The position numbers and the translations under genes are program-made. Positions 5,370 to 12,384 of a stretch of 13,341 nt of DNA are shown piece by piece. The DNA is taken from positions 1-13,341 of the forward strand of contig JAFGRF010000027.1 in the NCBI GenBank assembly GCA_016935295.1. The letters run 5' to 3'. How positions within the stretch are numbered: the first letter of the stretch is position 1; each line of letters begins with the position of its first letter. Origin of the DNA: Caldifarciminota bacterium (GTDB taxonomy: Bacteria; Hydrothermota; Tepidihabitantia; Tepidihabitantales; Tepidihabitantaceae). The notes under the pieces are model-generated. The model was not told where the DNA came from. It did not search any database and saw nothing but the letters and a program-made list of their open reading frames with translations.

Positions 5370-7916
5370 CTATCCGCTCGGCAAGGCGACGAAGAACCGG
5401 CTTCCCTTGTCCAGGTCCGATTCCACCCAGATACGGCCGCCCAGCCGATCGACTATCCGACTGACGATGGCCAACCCGAGGCCTTCACCGCTGCCTGCTT
5501 TCGGGTCGACCCGGAAGAACGGCGTGAACACGCGCTGCTGCATGTCCGGCGCGATGCCGCTGCCGTTGTCCTCTACGCAGTAGACCGCGGAATGGTCCTC
5601 GCTCCGGCCGCTGATCCGGATGACCGGTGCCCGTTCCGGGCTGCGGTACTTGAGCGCGTTCTCGACCAGGTTCGCGAAGACCTGCCCTACCTGCATCGAG
5701 TCGCCGACGCACGCGGGCAGGTCGGCGACCACGACTTCGGCGCCGGCCGCCCTCGCTGTGAACTCCAGGCTTCGCACTACTCCACCAACCACGCGGTTCA
5801 TGTCGAGCGGCTCGGTCCGGAACTCGGTCCGTCCCAGTCGCGACAGGCGCAGCAACCCGGACAGCAGCTCGGCCATGCGGGTGGTGCTGGCGTCGATGAA
5901 CCTGAGTGACTCGGGGATGTCGGAGCGGGTCAGTGCCGCTATGCGGTCCCTGAACTCGGGCGGCGCATCCGACCGGTCCAGCTCGGCCAGCAGGTCCTTG
6001 AGCGAGAGCTTAAGCTCGCCGACAAAGCCCTGCACGCTGATCAGCGGCGTGCGCAGGTCGTGGGATGCAGCGTAGATGACCTGTTCCAGTTCGACCTTCC
6101 TGCGTTCGACCTCGCGCGCCAGGCGTTGCTCTTTCTCCTCGGCCCGCTTGCGGGCGGATACGTCCTCGACGACTGAGATGAAGTGTCGCGGCCGGCCGTC
6201 GGGCTCGCGCATCAGCGACACGGTCAGATTCACCCAGACGGGCGAACCGTCCTTGCGGATGTACCGTTTCTCCATCGAGTAGGTCGCTATGTTGCCGGCC
6301 AGAACGTCGTGGACCTTGGCGAGGTCGGCGTCGAGGTCATCCGGGTGGGTGATTTCCTGGAAGGTGCTCGCCAGCATCTCGTCGCGGGTCCGGCCGGCGA
6401 TGTCGCAGAACCGCTGGTTGACGCGGATGAAGCGTCCTTCAAGCGAGACGTGAGCGACGCCGACCGCGGCTTGCTCGAACGTCGCCCGAAAGCGCTCTTC
6501 GCTTTCGCGCAGGGCGATTTCGGCAGCCAGGCGTTCGGTGATGTCGTCAAGGAAGCTGAGGGTCGAGGGCCGACCTATCCAGTCGATGTAGACGGCGCTG
6601 GCCTCCAGGTAGCGGACCTCGCCGAGCTGACGGACGATGCGGAACCTGAACCGGTCGCGGATGTCCTCGCCGGCGAGGCGTCGGCGGTAGCCGTCGGCGA
6701 CGAACCAGCGGTCAGCGGGATGGACGAATTGGTTGAAGTCTGCCCCGAGCAACTGGCTGTGACCGAATACCTTGCTCGCACTCGGGTTGGCGAAAACGAT
6801 CTTCCAGTCATGGGCCACGATGATGGCTTCGCTCACGTTGTCGACCACGAGCCGGTACTTCTCTTCGCTCTCGCGCAACGACTGCTCGGTCCGTTTGCGC
6901 TCGGCGACCTCTTTGACCAGTGCCGCGCTGTGGCCGAAGGACCGCCCCACCAGCAGCGCCAGCTGTCCGAACTCGGTGCGGTTGCGTTCCAGGGGCTTCA
7001 ACGCCCGGGCGGACCCGGAAGCAAGGCTGTACTCCAGCAGCGCGAGCGGCCGCGTCACCCAGGACCGGAGTACCAGCGACAGCCCGAGTATCGTTATCAG
7101 AGCCACTCCTGTCTGCACCAGCAGAGTCCTTCGGCTGGAGCGCAGGGCGGCCGCGGTCCACCCGGGATGAACCGATGCGACCAGCGTCTCTTTGGGCCAG
7201 CCTCCGCTGCTCGGCAACGGCCTGGTCAGTGTGATCTCACCGGACTGCCGGACAATCTCCGCCGACGGTTTGGCGTCGGGGACGGCCTGCGCAATTCGCA
7301 TGGTCGTCCCGGTCAGCCGCATCAGCTCGGCCAGATACTGCCGGTTCCAGGATCGAGCGACGAAGAAGTAGCCGCGCCCGGGCGTCCGTCGTTGCGGGTC
7401 ACCAGTCGGGTGAATTGTCGTGCCGTGGATTTCAATCGGACCATCGGACCCGGCAATGAAAAAACGGCAGGAATGGTCGCGGCCGAACAGCTGCTTGACC
7501 GATAGGCCGGGCGGCAGCGGCCCGGTACCGGCTTCGAGAATGGGGTCTCGCGTCGCATACACCGGCGTACCGGCGGCGTCAAAGACCCAGGCAGCATCGG
7601 CCCGGTACGTCTTCAGCGCCTCGTCAATCCTTTGCCGCGCCCAGGCCCGGTTTCGGGTCTGGACGAACCGCACCATCTCGTCCCAGCAGGCATACTCGTG
7701 GGCGAATGTGGCAAGCGAACTGCCTTCCAGTTCCAGTGCCCGGTCCAGCAGCGCTCCGTGCTCCGCCGCGTCGGCGGCCAGGCGGGTATCGATTCGGTCA
7801 GTCTCGGCTGATTGTGACCAGACCAGCGCGACTGTGATCAGTACTGCCGCTGCGACCAGCACGAGGGTGAGCTGTGTCTGAACCGACGTCCATCCCTGCG
7901 AATTCCTGAACGACAT
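5370..7916 (-). CDS. Membrane histidine kinase: CHASE4-like sensor, HAMP, PAS-PAS, HisKA, HATPase
   Basis: An 848-residue protein from the ATG at 7916; an in-frame GTG at 7943 would add nine residues, and neither has a strong ribosome site. Order of parts: helix 1 (about 12-33), a periplasmic region (about 36-260) with a CHASE4-like EYACWDEMVRFV stretch, helix 2 (about 265-285), a HAMP-like segment, PAS 1 (about 348-461), PAS 2 (about 473-589, PDGRPRHFISVVEDVSARKR), then HisKA with H619 (SHDLRTPL), N box (NLVENALKY, N753), G1 DNGSG (783-787) and G2 GEGLGLAI (810-817). All catalytic boxes are intact and there is no attached receiver. The enzyme autophosphorylates on His and passes phosphate to Asp of a receiver; the adjacent Rcp1-type regulator and the sigma-54 activator are the likely acceptors. 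The ligand is unknown. Confidence 0.93.
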   Translation of the reverse strand: MSFRNSQGWTSVQTQLTLVLVAAAVLITVALVWSQSAETDRIDTRLAADAAEHGALLDRALELEGSSLATFAHEYACWDEMVRFVQTRNRAWARQRIDEALKTYRADAAWVFDAAGTPVYATRDPILEAGTGPLPPGLSVKQLFGRDHSCRFFIAGSDGPIEIHGTTIHPTGDPQRRTPGRGYFFVARSWNRQYLAELMRLTGTTMRIAQAVPDAKPSAEIVRQSGEITLTRPLPSSGGWPKETLVASVHPGWTAAALRSSRRTLLVQTGVALITILGLSLVLRSWVTRPLALLEYSLASGSARALKPLERNRTEFGQLALLVGRSFGHSAALVKEVAERKRTEQSLRESEEKYRLVVDNVSEAIIVAHDWKIVFANPSASKVFGHSQLLGADFNQFVHPADRWFVADGYRRRLAGEDIRDRFRFRIVRQLGEVRYLEASAVYIDWIGRPSTLSFLDDITERLAAEIALRESEERFRATFEQAAVGVAHVSLEGRFIRVNQRFCDIAGRTRDEMLASTFQEITHPDDLDADLAKVHDVLAGNIATYSMEKRYIRKDGSPVWVNLTVSLMREPDGRPRHFISVVEDVSARKRAEEKEQRLAREVERRKVELEQVIYAASHDLRTPLISVQGFVGELKLSLKDLLAELDRSDAPPEFRDRIAALTRSDIPESLRFIDASTTRMAELLSGLLRLSRLGRTEFRTEPLDMNRVVGGVVRSLEFTARAAGAEVVVADLPACVGDSMQVGQVFANLVENALKYRSPERAPVIRISGRSEDHSAVYCVEDNGSGIAPDMQQRVFTPFFRVDPKAGSGEGLGLAIVSRIVDRLGGRIWVESDLDKGSRFFVALPSG

Positions 7917-8015
7917 GCTAGAGCTCTCTGTCCGACCGGACACAACTCGCCCGACCGACGCCGGCGACTTCAGGCGAGCGTACTGCCTGCAATGCGACCT
8001 GCGTTGGTGCCAGCG

Positions 8016-9992
8016 CTAGTCCTCGGGTCGTCGTTTGATCCCCAGTCTCTTTATCCGATACTCGAGCGTGGTCGGTTTCACGCCGAGCAGTTCTGCGGCT
8101 CCACCCGTGCCGCGGATGCGCCAGCCGGCCGTCTCGAGGGCACGTGTGATGCGACCGCGCTCGGCGTCGTCGGAGGCAGTCGGTGCCCTGGCACCGGCAC
8201 TTGCGTCCGCCAGATCGACGTTGAGTGTGGTACCGGTCGACAGGATCATGGCTCGTTCAATCGTGTTGCGCAGGGCCCGAACATTGCCCGGCCAGGAGCT
8301 GTTGGACAGAGCATCGATAGTCGTTCTGGGGATGTTGTCGATGCGCTTGCCCATCTTCTCGCTGAACTCGCGGACGAAGGTCCAGATCAGGAGCGGGATG
8401 TCTTCGCGCCGCTCGCGGAGAGGAGGGATGGTGATCGGGAAGACGTTGAGTCGGTAGAACAGGTCCTCGCGGAACCTGCCGGTTTCCACCGCCCGCTCGA
8501 GGTTCCGGTTGGTGGCGGCAATGACGCGTACGTCGACGGTTATGGTGCTCGAACTGCCGAGCCGCTCGAACTTGCCTTCCTGCAGTACCCGCAGCAGTTT
8601 GGCCTGTGCCTCAGGGGATAGTTCGCCGACTTCGTCGAGGAAAAGGGTCCCCTGGTCGGCGACCTCGAAGCGGCCGACCTGCCGGGTGAGCGCACCGGTA
8701 TAGGCGCCCTTCTCCCGACCGAACAGCTCGGCCTCAATGAGCGTGGACGGCATCGCGGCGCAGTTGACGGTGACGAGCGGTCGGTCCTTGCGCGGGCTCA
8801 GGTTGTGGATGGAGCGGGCGAGCAGTTCCTTGCCGGTGCCGGTCTCACCGTAAATGAGGACGGTGGAGTCGGTCGGGGCAACCTGTTCGGCCAGTGCCAG
8901 CGTCTGCTTGATGGCCGGACTCTCGCCCACGATGTCTCCGTGGACGTGGCTGAGCTTTACTTCCTCGCGCAGGTACACGTTCTCGGCCTCAAGCTGTTCT
9001 TTGAGAACACGAATCTCGGTGAAGGCGGTCCGCAGTTCTTCCTCGGCCCGCTTGCGCTCGGTGATGTCGTGCAATACGATCTGAGATACTTCCCGGCCGC
9101 CGTAAGTGACCAGCGACGCGGTGACGTCCACCGGGACCCGGCTGCCGTCGCCCCGGACAACCAGCGTATCCGACACCGAGCATCTGCCGTTGAGCACCAG
9201 GTCTGCGAGACGTGGTGAAACGTCCGTCAAGGCGCCCCCGGGGTACAGGGCGCTGACGTGCAGCCCGGCGATGTCCGCGCGCGGCCGGCCCAGCAGTCGT
9301 TCCGCCTGCCGGTTGGCCTCGACGATCTGCCCTCTCTCGTCCGCGAGCAAGATGGCGTCCGGAGCATCGTCCATGAGTACGCGGTACTTGACCTCCGAGT
9401 CCCGAAGCGCCTGCTCGGCCCGGGTCAGGCGTTGCTCGGTCGCGACCTGGGCCAGGACCCGTTCGACGACCGGAACGAGCAGGTCGGTGAAGTCAACCTG
9501 CTTCACGATGTAGTCGCGTGCGCCGAGCTTCATCATCTCGACCGCGATGCGCTCGTCGCCGTGCCCGGTCATGACGACGAACGGCACGGCTACGCCCAGT
9601 GTTCTGAGCTTGTCAAGGAACTGGCGTCCATCCACGTCGGGCAGCAGGTAGTCGAGCAGGAGCAGACAATCCGGATGCTCCTGTACGGCGGCAATGGCCT
9701 CCGCACCGGTATGAACCCCGAGCGTGGTCAGGCCGTGCCTCTCCAGCCGCCTGCAGACGATCCGGCACAGACCCTCGTCGTCCTCCGCAACAACTACGCA
9801 CCGCAGGTCGGGGGCCGCTGCGGCCGCCGGCGAGGCGCAAGGCGACAGGTGAGGAGTGAAATCCGGATCAGGCGGAGCGGCGAGGGACTCAGCTCTGTCC
9901 ATGTCCGGTGGTTCGGGCCTGTCGGGGCTGCTCACGATGAGCCGGGAGCGCGGATTGAGACCCAGTTCGCGCGGATGAGGCTTGAAGTCCAC
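8016..9992 (-). CDS. Sigma-54 dependent response regulator (REC-PAS-AAA+-Fis HTH)
   Basis: A 658-residue protein starting at GTG, with GAGG six bases upstream and an in-frame TGA just before, so a longer start is excluded. After a Pro/Ala-rich leader, the receiver spans about 64-182 (D71, D72; phosphoacceptor D114; T142; K164). A PAS domain (about 200-315) is followed by a likely coiled coil (312-345). The AAA+ domain has Walker A GETGTGKE (382-389), the sigma-54 contact loop GAYTGA (429-434; usual form GAFTGA), Walker B LFLDE (450-454) and ATNR (493-496). WPGNVR (567-572) precedes a Fis-type HTH (about 611-655, ELLGVKPTTLEYRIKRLGI). It activates transcription by RNA polymerase with sigma-54. 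A PAS between receiver and AAA+ is an extra sensory module compared with NtrC. A gap of about 70-100 bases separates it from the kinase gene, so the two are probably co-transcribed. Confidence 0.95.
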   Translation of the reverse strand: MDFKPHPRELGLNPRSRLIVSSPDRPEPPDMDRAESLAAPPDPDFTPHLSPCASPAAAAAPDLRCVVVAEDDEGLCRIVCRRLERHGLTTLGVHTGAEAIAAVQEHPDCLLLLDYLLPDVDGRQFLDKLRTLGVAVPFVVMTGHGDERIAVEMMKLGARDYIVKQVDFTDLLVPVVERVLAQVATEQRLTRAEQALRDSEVKYRVLMDDAPDAILLADERGQIVEANRQAERLLGRPRADIAGLHVSALYPGGALTDVSPRLADLVLNGRCSVSDTLVVRGDGSRVPVDVTASLVTYGGREVSQIVLHDITERKRAEEELRTAFTEIRVLKEQLEAENVYLREEVKLSHVHGDIVGESPAIKQTLALAEQVAPTDSTVLIYGETGTGKELLARSIHNLSPRKDRPLVTVNCAAMPSTLIEAELFGREKGAYTGALTRQVGRFEVADQGTLFLDEVGELSPEAQAKLLRVLQEGKFERLGSSSTITVDVRVIAATNRNLERAVETGRFREDLFYRLNVFPITIPPLRERREDIPLLIWTFVREFSEKMGKRIDNIPRTTIDALSNSSWPGNVRALRNTIERAMILSTGTTLNVDLADASAGARAPTASDDAERGRITRALETAGWRIRGTGGAAELLGVKPTTLEYRIKRLGIKRRPED

Positions 9993-10349
9993 GACCTTCC
10001 TCTTGCCGTTCGCTTCGTGCTTCTCTCATTGCTTCAGTGATGCACGCCTGTTCAGGGGTCGTGCGCGACAGGCGCAGGTCCGGTTGATCCGCCAAGACGC
10101 TGTGGGACGAACCGGCGCAGGCATGGGCCGCGCCGACTCCGGCTACCCGCAGCACGGCCATCGACCGCAGCGGCCGGTCAACGTCTGGTTTCACTGTCGG
10201 ATAGCAGGTGAGCGGCGACTCCGGTTGCCGGGGCGCGCGGGCAAAAGGGAGCATAGAGGATCTTCCGTCGAGTCCTGGGTCAGCATCGGAAAGGACTCGG
10301 ACATCGGTACCTGTCTCTCTATGTAGCCGTGCATGGATTCACCGCAGAG
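9993..10349 (-). other. Long untranslated leader of the signalling operon
   Basis: From the predicted start near 10343 to the GTG at 9992 there are about 350 bases without a convincing gene. An open frame on the minus strand from 10254 has no ribosome site, no recognisable domain and overlaps the activator gene by about 100 bases, so I do not call it. Such a long leader leaves room for RNA-level control, but no known riboswitch was recognised. Confidence 0.4.
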
Positions 10350-10378
10350 ACTATAGTGCTCGCCCGCAAAACTGTCAA
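10350..10378 (-). promoter_or_regulatory. Near-consensus sigma-70 promoter of the signalling operon
   Basis: On the minus strand TTGACA (10378-10373), 17-base spacer, TATAGT (10355-10350). This is the best sigma-70 match in the window. It points toward the activator gene at 9992 and predicts transcription from near 10343. Confidence 0.75.
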
Positions 10379-10489
10379 ACCCCCATAGACGACGCTTTCA
10401 ATTTGAGCAGGAGAACCGGCGCAACCCGGCGTACGCCTGTCGGGAGATGGACGCGAGGCTCCAATACCGGCACACGCAGCACGAAAGGC

Positions 10490-10558
10490 CTCCAAACTCC
10501 AAACGAAAACTCCAAACTCCAATCGCGAGCCTCCAAACCAGAGCCTTGGGCTCCAACC
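10490..10558. repeat. Heptamer array, unit CTCCAAA
   Basis: About ten units, of which three are exactly CTCCAAA (10490, 10497, 10510), a fourth is at 10531, and CTCCAAT is at 10517. Phase is kept apart from one six-base unit at 10504-10509. It lies in the spacer between the divergent sigma-70 and sigma-54 promoters. Confidence 0.7.
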
Positions 10559-10606
10559 GGTATCATCAATCACTCAGGTCGGGCCCAGCGGCTAAGTACC
10601 TTCATG

Positions 10607-10621
10607 GCAGCATGTTGCTGC
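10607..10621. promoter_or_regulatory. Palindrome, candidate activator-binding site
   Basis: GCAGCA, TGT, TGCTGC: perfect 6-bp arms. Its centre lies about 79 bases upstream of the start predicted for the sigma-54 promoter, where NtrC-family activators often bind. Assignment to the neighbouring activator is inference. Confidence 0.35.
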
Positions 10622-10666
10622 GATGTCCGGCCGCGAGGTGGCGCCGGGAGCATTGGAGATGGCTGT

Positions 10667-10682
10667 TGGCACGGCAGCTGCA
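10667..10682 (+). promoter_or_regulatory. Sigma-54 (-24/-12) promoter
   Basis: TGGCACGGCAGCTGCA matches the consensus TGGCACRNNNNTTGCW at all specified positions except one T, with the invariant GG and GC ten bases apart. The predicted start is near 10693. It is divergent from the operon encoding a sigma-54 activator, a usual arrangement for an activator and its target. Confidence 0.6.
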
Positions 10683-10735
10683 TATAAGCCCAGCGGACAA
10701 GAGATCATCAATGGGTCACGCTTATCGCCTCCAGT

Positions 10736-10807
10736 GGTTTGCGGCCACAACGCCGACCTGGCTATCCCCGGCACCCCGAGTCAGTGCGGAGTCTGTGGCC
10801 GCAGACC
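10736..10807 (+). ncRNA. Structured leader or small RNA downstream of the sigma-54 promoter
   Basis: GGTTTGCGGCCACA (10736-10749) pairs with TGTGGCCGCAGACC (10794-10807): 14 positions with one T-G wobble, separated by 44 bases. It begins about 45 bases after the predicted sigma-54 start. It could be a folded leader of the ORF at 10887 or part of a non-coding transcript; no known RNA family was recognised. Confidence 0.35.
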
Positions 10808-10886
10808 TGATGAGCGATGTCGTCACCGGGTCCAGTCCGAATGTCCGAGGCCTCTGCAACGACAGAGATTCAAGGAGGGTATGCAA

Positions 10887-11177
10887 GTGAGTGCGAACGT
10901 CTGCGTTGGGTATCTCAGATTCGGCGCCACCGGAAGTCAGTTCGGCCAGGCGTCCCTTAGCCTCAGCTATGGAGCATTTGTTTCAACCGGCACACTGGAA
11001 GACGAGTCTCCGGACCGTCACTGGGAACTCGAGGTGTCCAGGGAATCCGCATTGGCGCAGTTGGAGCCGCCGGCAACGACGTCGCGGCCGACCCTGATGC
11101 ACCTGACAGATGGGTGGCCGGACAATCTGAGGGGCACTCTCCAGGGTCCGATGTCCGGAAAGCGGCCGTCCAGGTAG
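10887..11177 (+). CDS. Possible small protein downstream of the sigma-54 promoter
   Basis: A 96-residue frame from GTG at 10887, eight bases after a strong AGGAGG (10873-10878); an in-frame ATG at 10881 is too close to that site. The protein (beginning VSANVCVGYLRFGA, ending GKRPSR) has no recognised domain, no signal peptide and no membrane helix. The only support is the ribosome site and the upstream sigma-54 promoter. The surrounding DNA holds repeats and a gene remnant, so it may instead be a decayed frame. Confidence 0.3.
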   Translation: MSANVCVGYLRFGATGSQFGQASLSLSYGAFVSTGTLEDESPDRHWELEVSRESALAQLEPPATTSRPTLMHLTDGWPDNLRGTLQGPMSGKRPSR

Positions 11178-11281
11178 GTATAGGAACCATCTCCCGGCTT
11201 GCAGCGTGAGGCCGTGGTGAAGCCGCCCCGTACACTGATGCCATTGACACTGTTGCCAGTGAATTAACCCTCCATGATTTC

Positions 11282-11306
11282 CCACGTCGAGAACTGGGTC
11301 GAATAG
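11282..11306 (+). pseudogene. Remnant of the 3' end of a SHOCT-like gene
   Basis: The bases from 11282 match those from 4530 at 24 of 27 positions and read HVENWVE-stop in place of HVEIWLE-stop. The distance from the stop to the following hairpin is also identical in both copies. Nothing further upstream matches, so only the tail of a paralogue, or a copied gene-end cassette, survives. Confidence 0.55.
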
Positions 11307-11327
11307 CCACGCCTGGAGTCAGAGCCT

Positions 11328-11352
11328 GTGCGGGTGCGCTCTGCACCCGCAC
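11328..11352 (+). terminator. Second copy of the GTGCGGGTGC hairpin
   Basis: GTGCGGGTGC, loop GCTCT, GCACCCGCAC: a 10-bp perfect stem followed by TTCGTTTTGC. It matches the hairpin at 4576-4600 at 22 of 25 positions; the loop has diverged while the arms are kept. Confidence 0.55.
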
Positions 11353-11499
11353 TTCGTTTTGCGGACCGTCGGTTTGCGCTGGCCAGGCTTGAGCTGCGGC
11401 GCGGCCACGCGATGTCAAATGGGCAGGTTGGGGACCCGGCTATGTACCGCTTTCGTCCGACCGGCTGCGGGACCTCGCGGCGGTGTTGCCGGAAATGGA

Positions 11500-11524
11500 A
11501 TAGCGGGAGGGTCACTCCCGCTAT
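11500..11524. terminator. 10-bp perfect hairpin
   Basis: ATAGCGGGAG, loop GGTCA, CTCCCGCTAT. On the minus strand it is followed by TCCATTTCC, so it might terminate leftward transcripts, but no gene lies just upstream on that strand. Confidence 0.4.
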
Positions 11525-11724
11525 AATGGTCCCGTCTAGGGGATTTCCACTCAGTTAATCAGTCCGTGTCCGGGCTGTGGACACTTCACACCTTCCTTGC
11601 AACCCCCCACCTCGTTCACCTGGTTAGACGCAAGAAGCGATTCCGCGATGCGCAACCCGGCCATCGGCCGAGGACCAGAAGCCGGGAACCGGCAATCACA
11701 AACCGGCTGCTCGCGGCCGGACGT

Positions 11725-11803
11725 GTCAAATGGGCGGGTGGACAGTCTCCAGCCTTCGGCTGGCTCGGGCTTGAGCTTGGTGCTTGCGCTGTGACGAAAT
11801 CAC
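11725..11803. repeat. 79-bp direct repeat, copy 1
   Basis: It starts GTCAAATGGGCGGG and ends GACGAAATCAC. It matches 11988-12066 with about six differences and no gaps. It contains a small stem, CCAGCC, TTC, GGCTGG. A fragment of the start (GTCAAATGGGCAGG) also occurs at about 11414. Confidence 0.75.
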
Positions 11804-11855
11804 TACCACCTGCACGCGCTTCGGATTGAGAAAAGGAATGTGTCCCCGAACCTCC

Positions 11856-11875
11856 CGGTTCATTTAAATGAACCG
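11856..11875. repeat. 20-bp palindrome CGGTTCA/TGAACCG, copy 1
   Basis: CGGTTCATTTAAATGAACCG is a perfect palindrome. The same 7-bp arms with the same 6-bp spacing recur at 12840-12859, on the other side of the toxin-antitoxin pair. Confidence 0.7.
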
Positions 11876-11966
11876 CGGGTCAGAAGTTCGGGGGTCTGGT
11901 GTCAGGAACCAGGGAATTGAGATCAGGAACCAGGGACCGGGAACCAGGAACCAAGAACCAGGAACT
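11876..11966. repeat. Heptamer array, unit AGGAACC
   Basis: From 11904 to 11966 nine units keep perfect phase. AGGAACC occurs three times, with AGGGACC, GGGAACC, AAGAACC and AGGAACT as variants. Weaker units (GGGGGTC, TGGTGTC) extend it leftward to about 11876, adjoining the palindrome at 11856-11875. Confidence 0.75.
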
Positions 11967-11987
11967 CGCGCCAAGGGCGCGTGGCGG

Positions 11988-12066
11988 GTCAAATGGCCGG
12001 GCGGACAGTCTTCAGCCTTCGGCTGGCTTGGGCTTGAGCTTGGTGCTTGCGCTGTGACGGAGTCAC
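11988..12066. repeat. 79-bp direct repeat, copy 2
   Basis: Copy of 11725-11803 in the same orientation, 263 bases away, with a heptamer array between the copies. The similarity continues more weakly past the end of both copies: TTCGGATTGAGAA near 11819 and TTCGAATTCATGAGAA near 12077. A related TTCGGATTCATAAGAA occurs near 13058. Confidence 0.75.
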
Positions 12067-12106
12067 CACGACAGGCTTCGAATTCATGAGAACTGCGAAA
12101 GTGTCT

Positions 12107-12123
12107 CTCCTCGTCCGGAGGAG
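12107..12123 (-). terminator. Weak hairpin after the toxin gene
   Basis: CTCCTC, five-base loop, GAGGAG, located seven bases beyond the toxin stop on the minus strand and followed by AGACACTTTC. Short stem and no real T tract. Confidence 0.3.
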
Positions 12124-12129
12124 TCTGGG

Positions 12130-12384
12130 CTAGCGGTAGACTTCGCGGCGATGCCGAATGCGCATCACCCGGACTTCGTGAGCGCGGTCATCTATTTCAT
12201 AGACGATACGGTAGTCGCCGACCCGCATGTGCCAGTCCCGGTCTGAACCGGTGAGCTTCCGGCAACCGTGCGGCCGCGGGTTATCGGCCAGCGACCGTAG
12301 CGCCTGCACTACACGTGGAAACATAGAAGAGTCGAGCCGCCGCAGGCTGCGTTCAGCGGCGGCTTCGAGGAGAACGGCGTACAC
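12130..12384 (-). CDS. RelE/ParE family toxin
   Basis: An 84-residue protein starting at GTG. The N-terminal helices (LLEAAAERSLRRLD), NPRPHGCRKLTG (35-46), WHMRVGDYRIVYEID (51-65) and the ending RIRHRREVYR match the RelE/ParE fold from end to end at the usual length. Most RelE-type members cleave mRNA on the ribosome, while ParE-type members poison gyrase; the sequence alone does not decide. The start lies within the end of the antitoxin gene (32-bp overlap) and there is no Shine-Dalgarno site, so translation is probably coupled to the antitoxin. Confidence 0.93.
   Translation of the reverse strand: MYAVLLEAAAERSLRRLDSSMFPRVVQALRSLADNPRPHGCRKLTGSDRDWHMRVGDYRIVYEIDDRAHEVRVMRIRHRREVYR

Larger units (their letters stand above)
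11178..11863. other. Gene-poor spacer with repeat copies and hairpins
   Basis: No credible gene is seen. The stretch contains the SHOCT gene remnant and hairpin (11282-11352), a 10-bp hairpin (11500-11524), heptamer-like text around 11669-11703 and the first copy of a 79-bp repeat (11725-11803). Frames here are short, Arg-rich and lack ribosome sites. Confidence 0.5.

Noticed and set aside
6183..7505. 440-residue open frame on the plus strand
   Set aside because: Antisense to the histidine kinase, which has intact domains throughout; a GC-rich mirror frame.
7988..8003. Second sigma-54 site (TGGCAC on the minus strand) before the kinase gene
   Set aside because: The -24 half is present but the invariant GC of the -12 half is absent at the required spacing.
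9258..10040. 260-residue open frame on the plus strand
   Set aside because: Antisense to the receiver and PAS part of the sigma-54 activator, with no recognisable family.
9889..10254. 121-residue frame on the minus strand in the activator leader
   Set aside because: No ribosome site, no domain, and it overlaps the activator gene by about 100 bases out of frame.
10963..11418. 151-residue frame on the minus strand
   Set aside because: It runs through the SHOCT remnant and its hairpin in antisense, and is rich in Arg, Ser and Pro without any domain.
11725..12066. Insertion sequence or transposon ends
   Set aside because: The repeats are direct, no transposase frame lies within or next to them, and no target duplication was seen.
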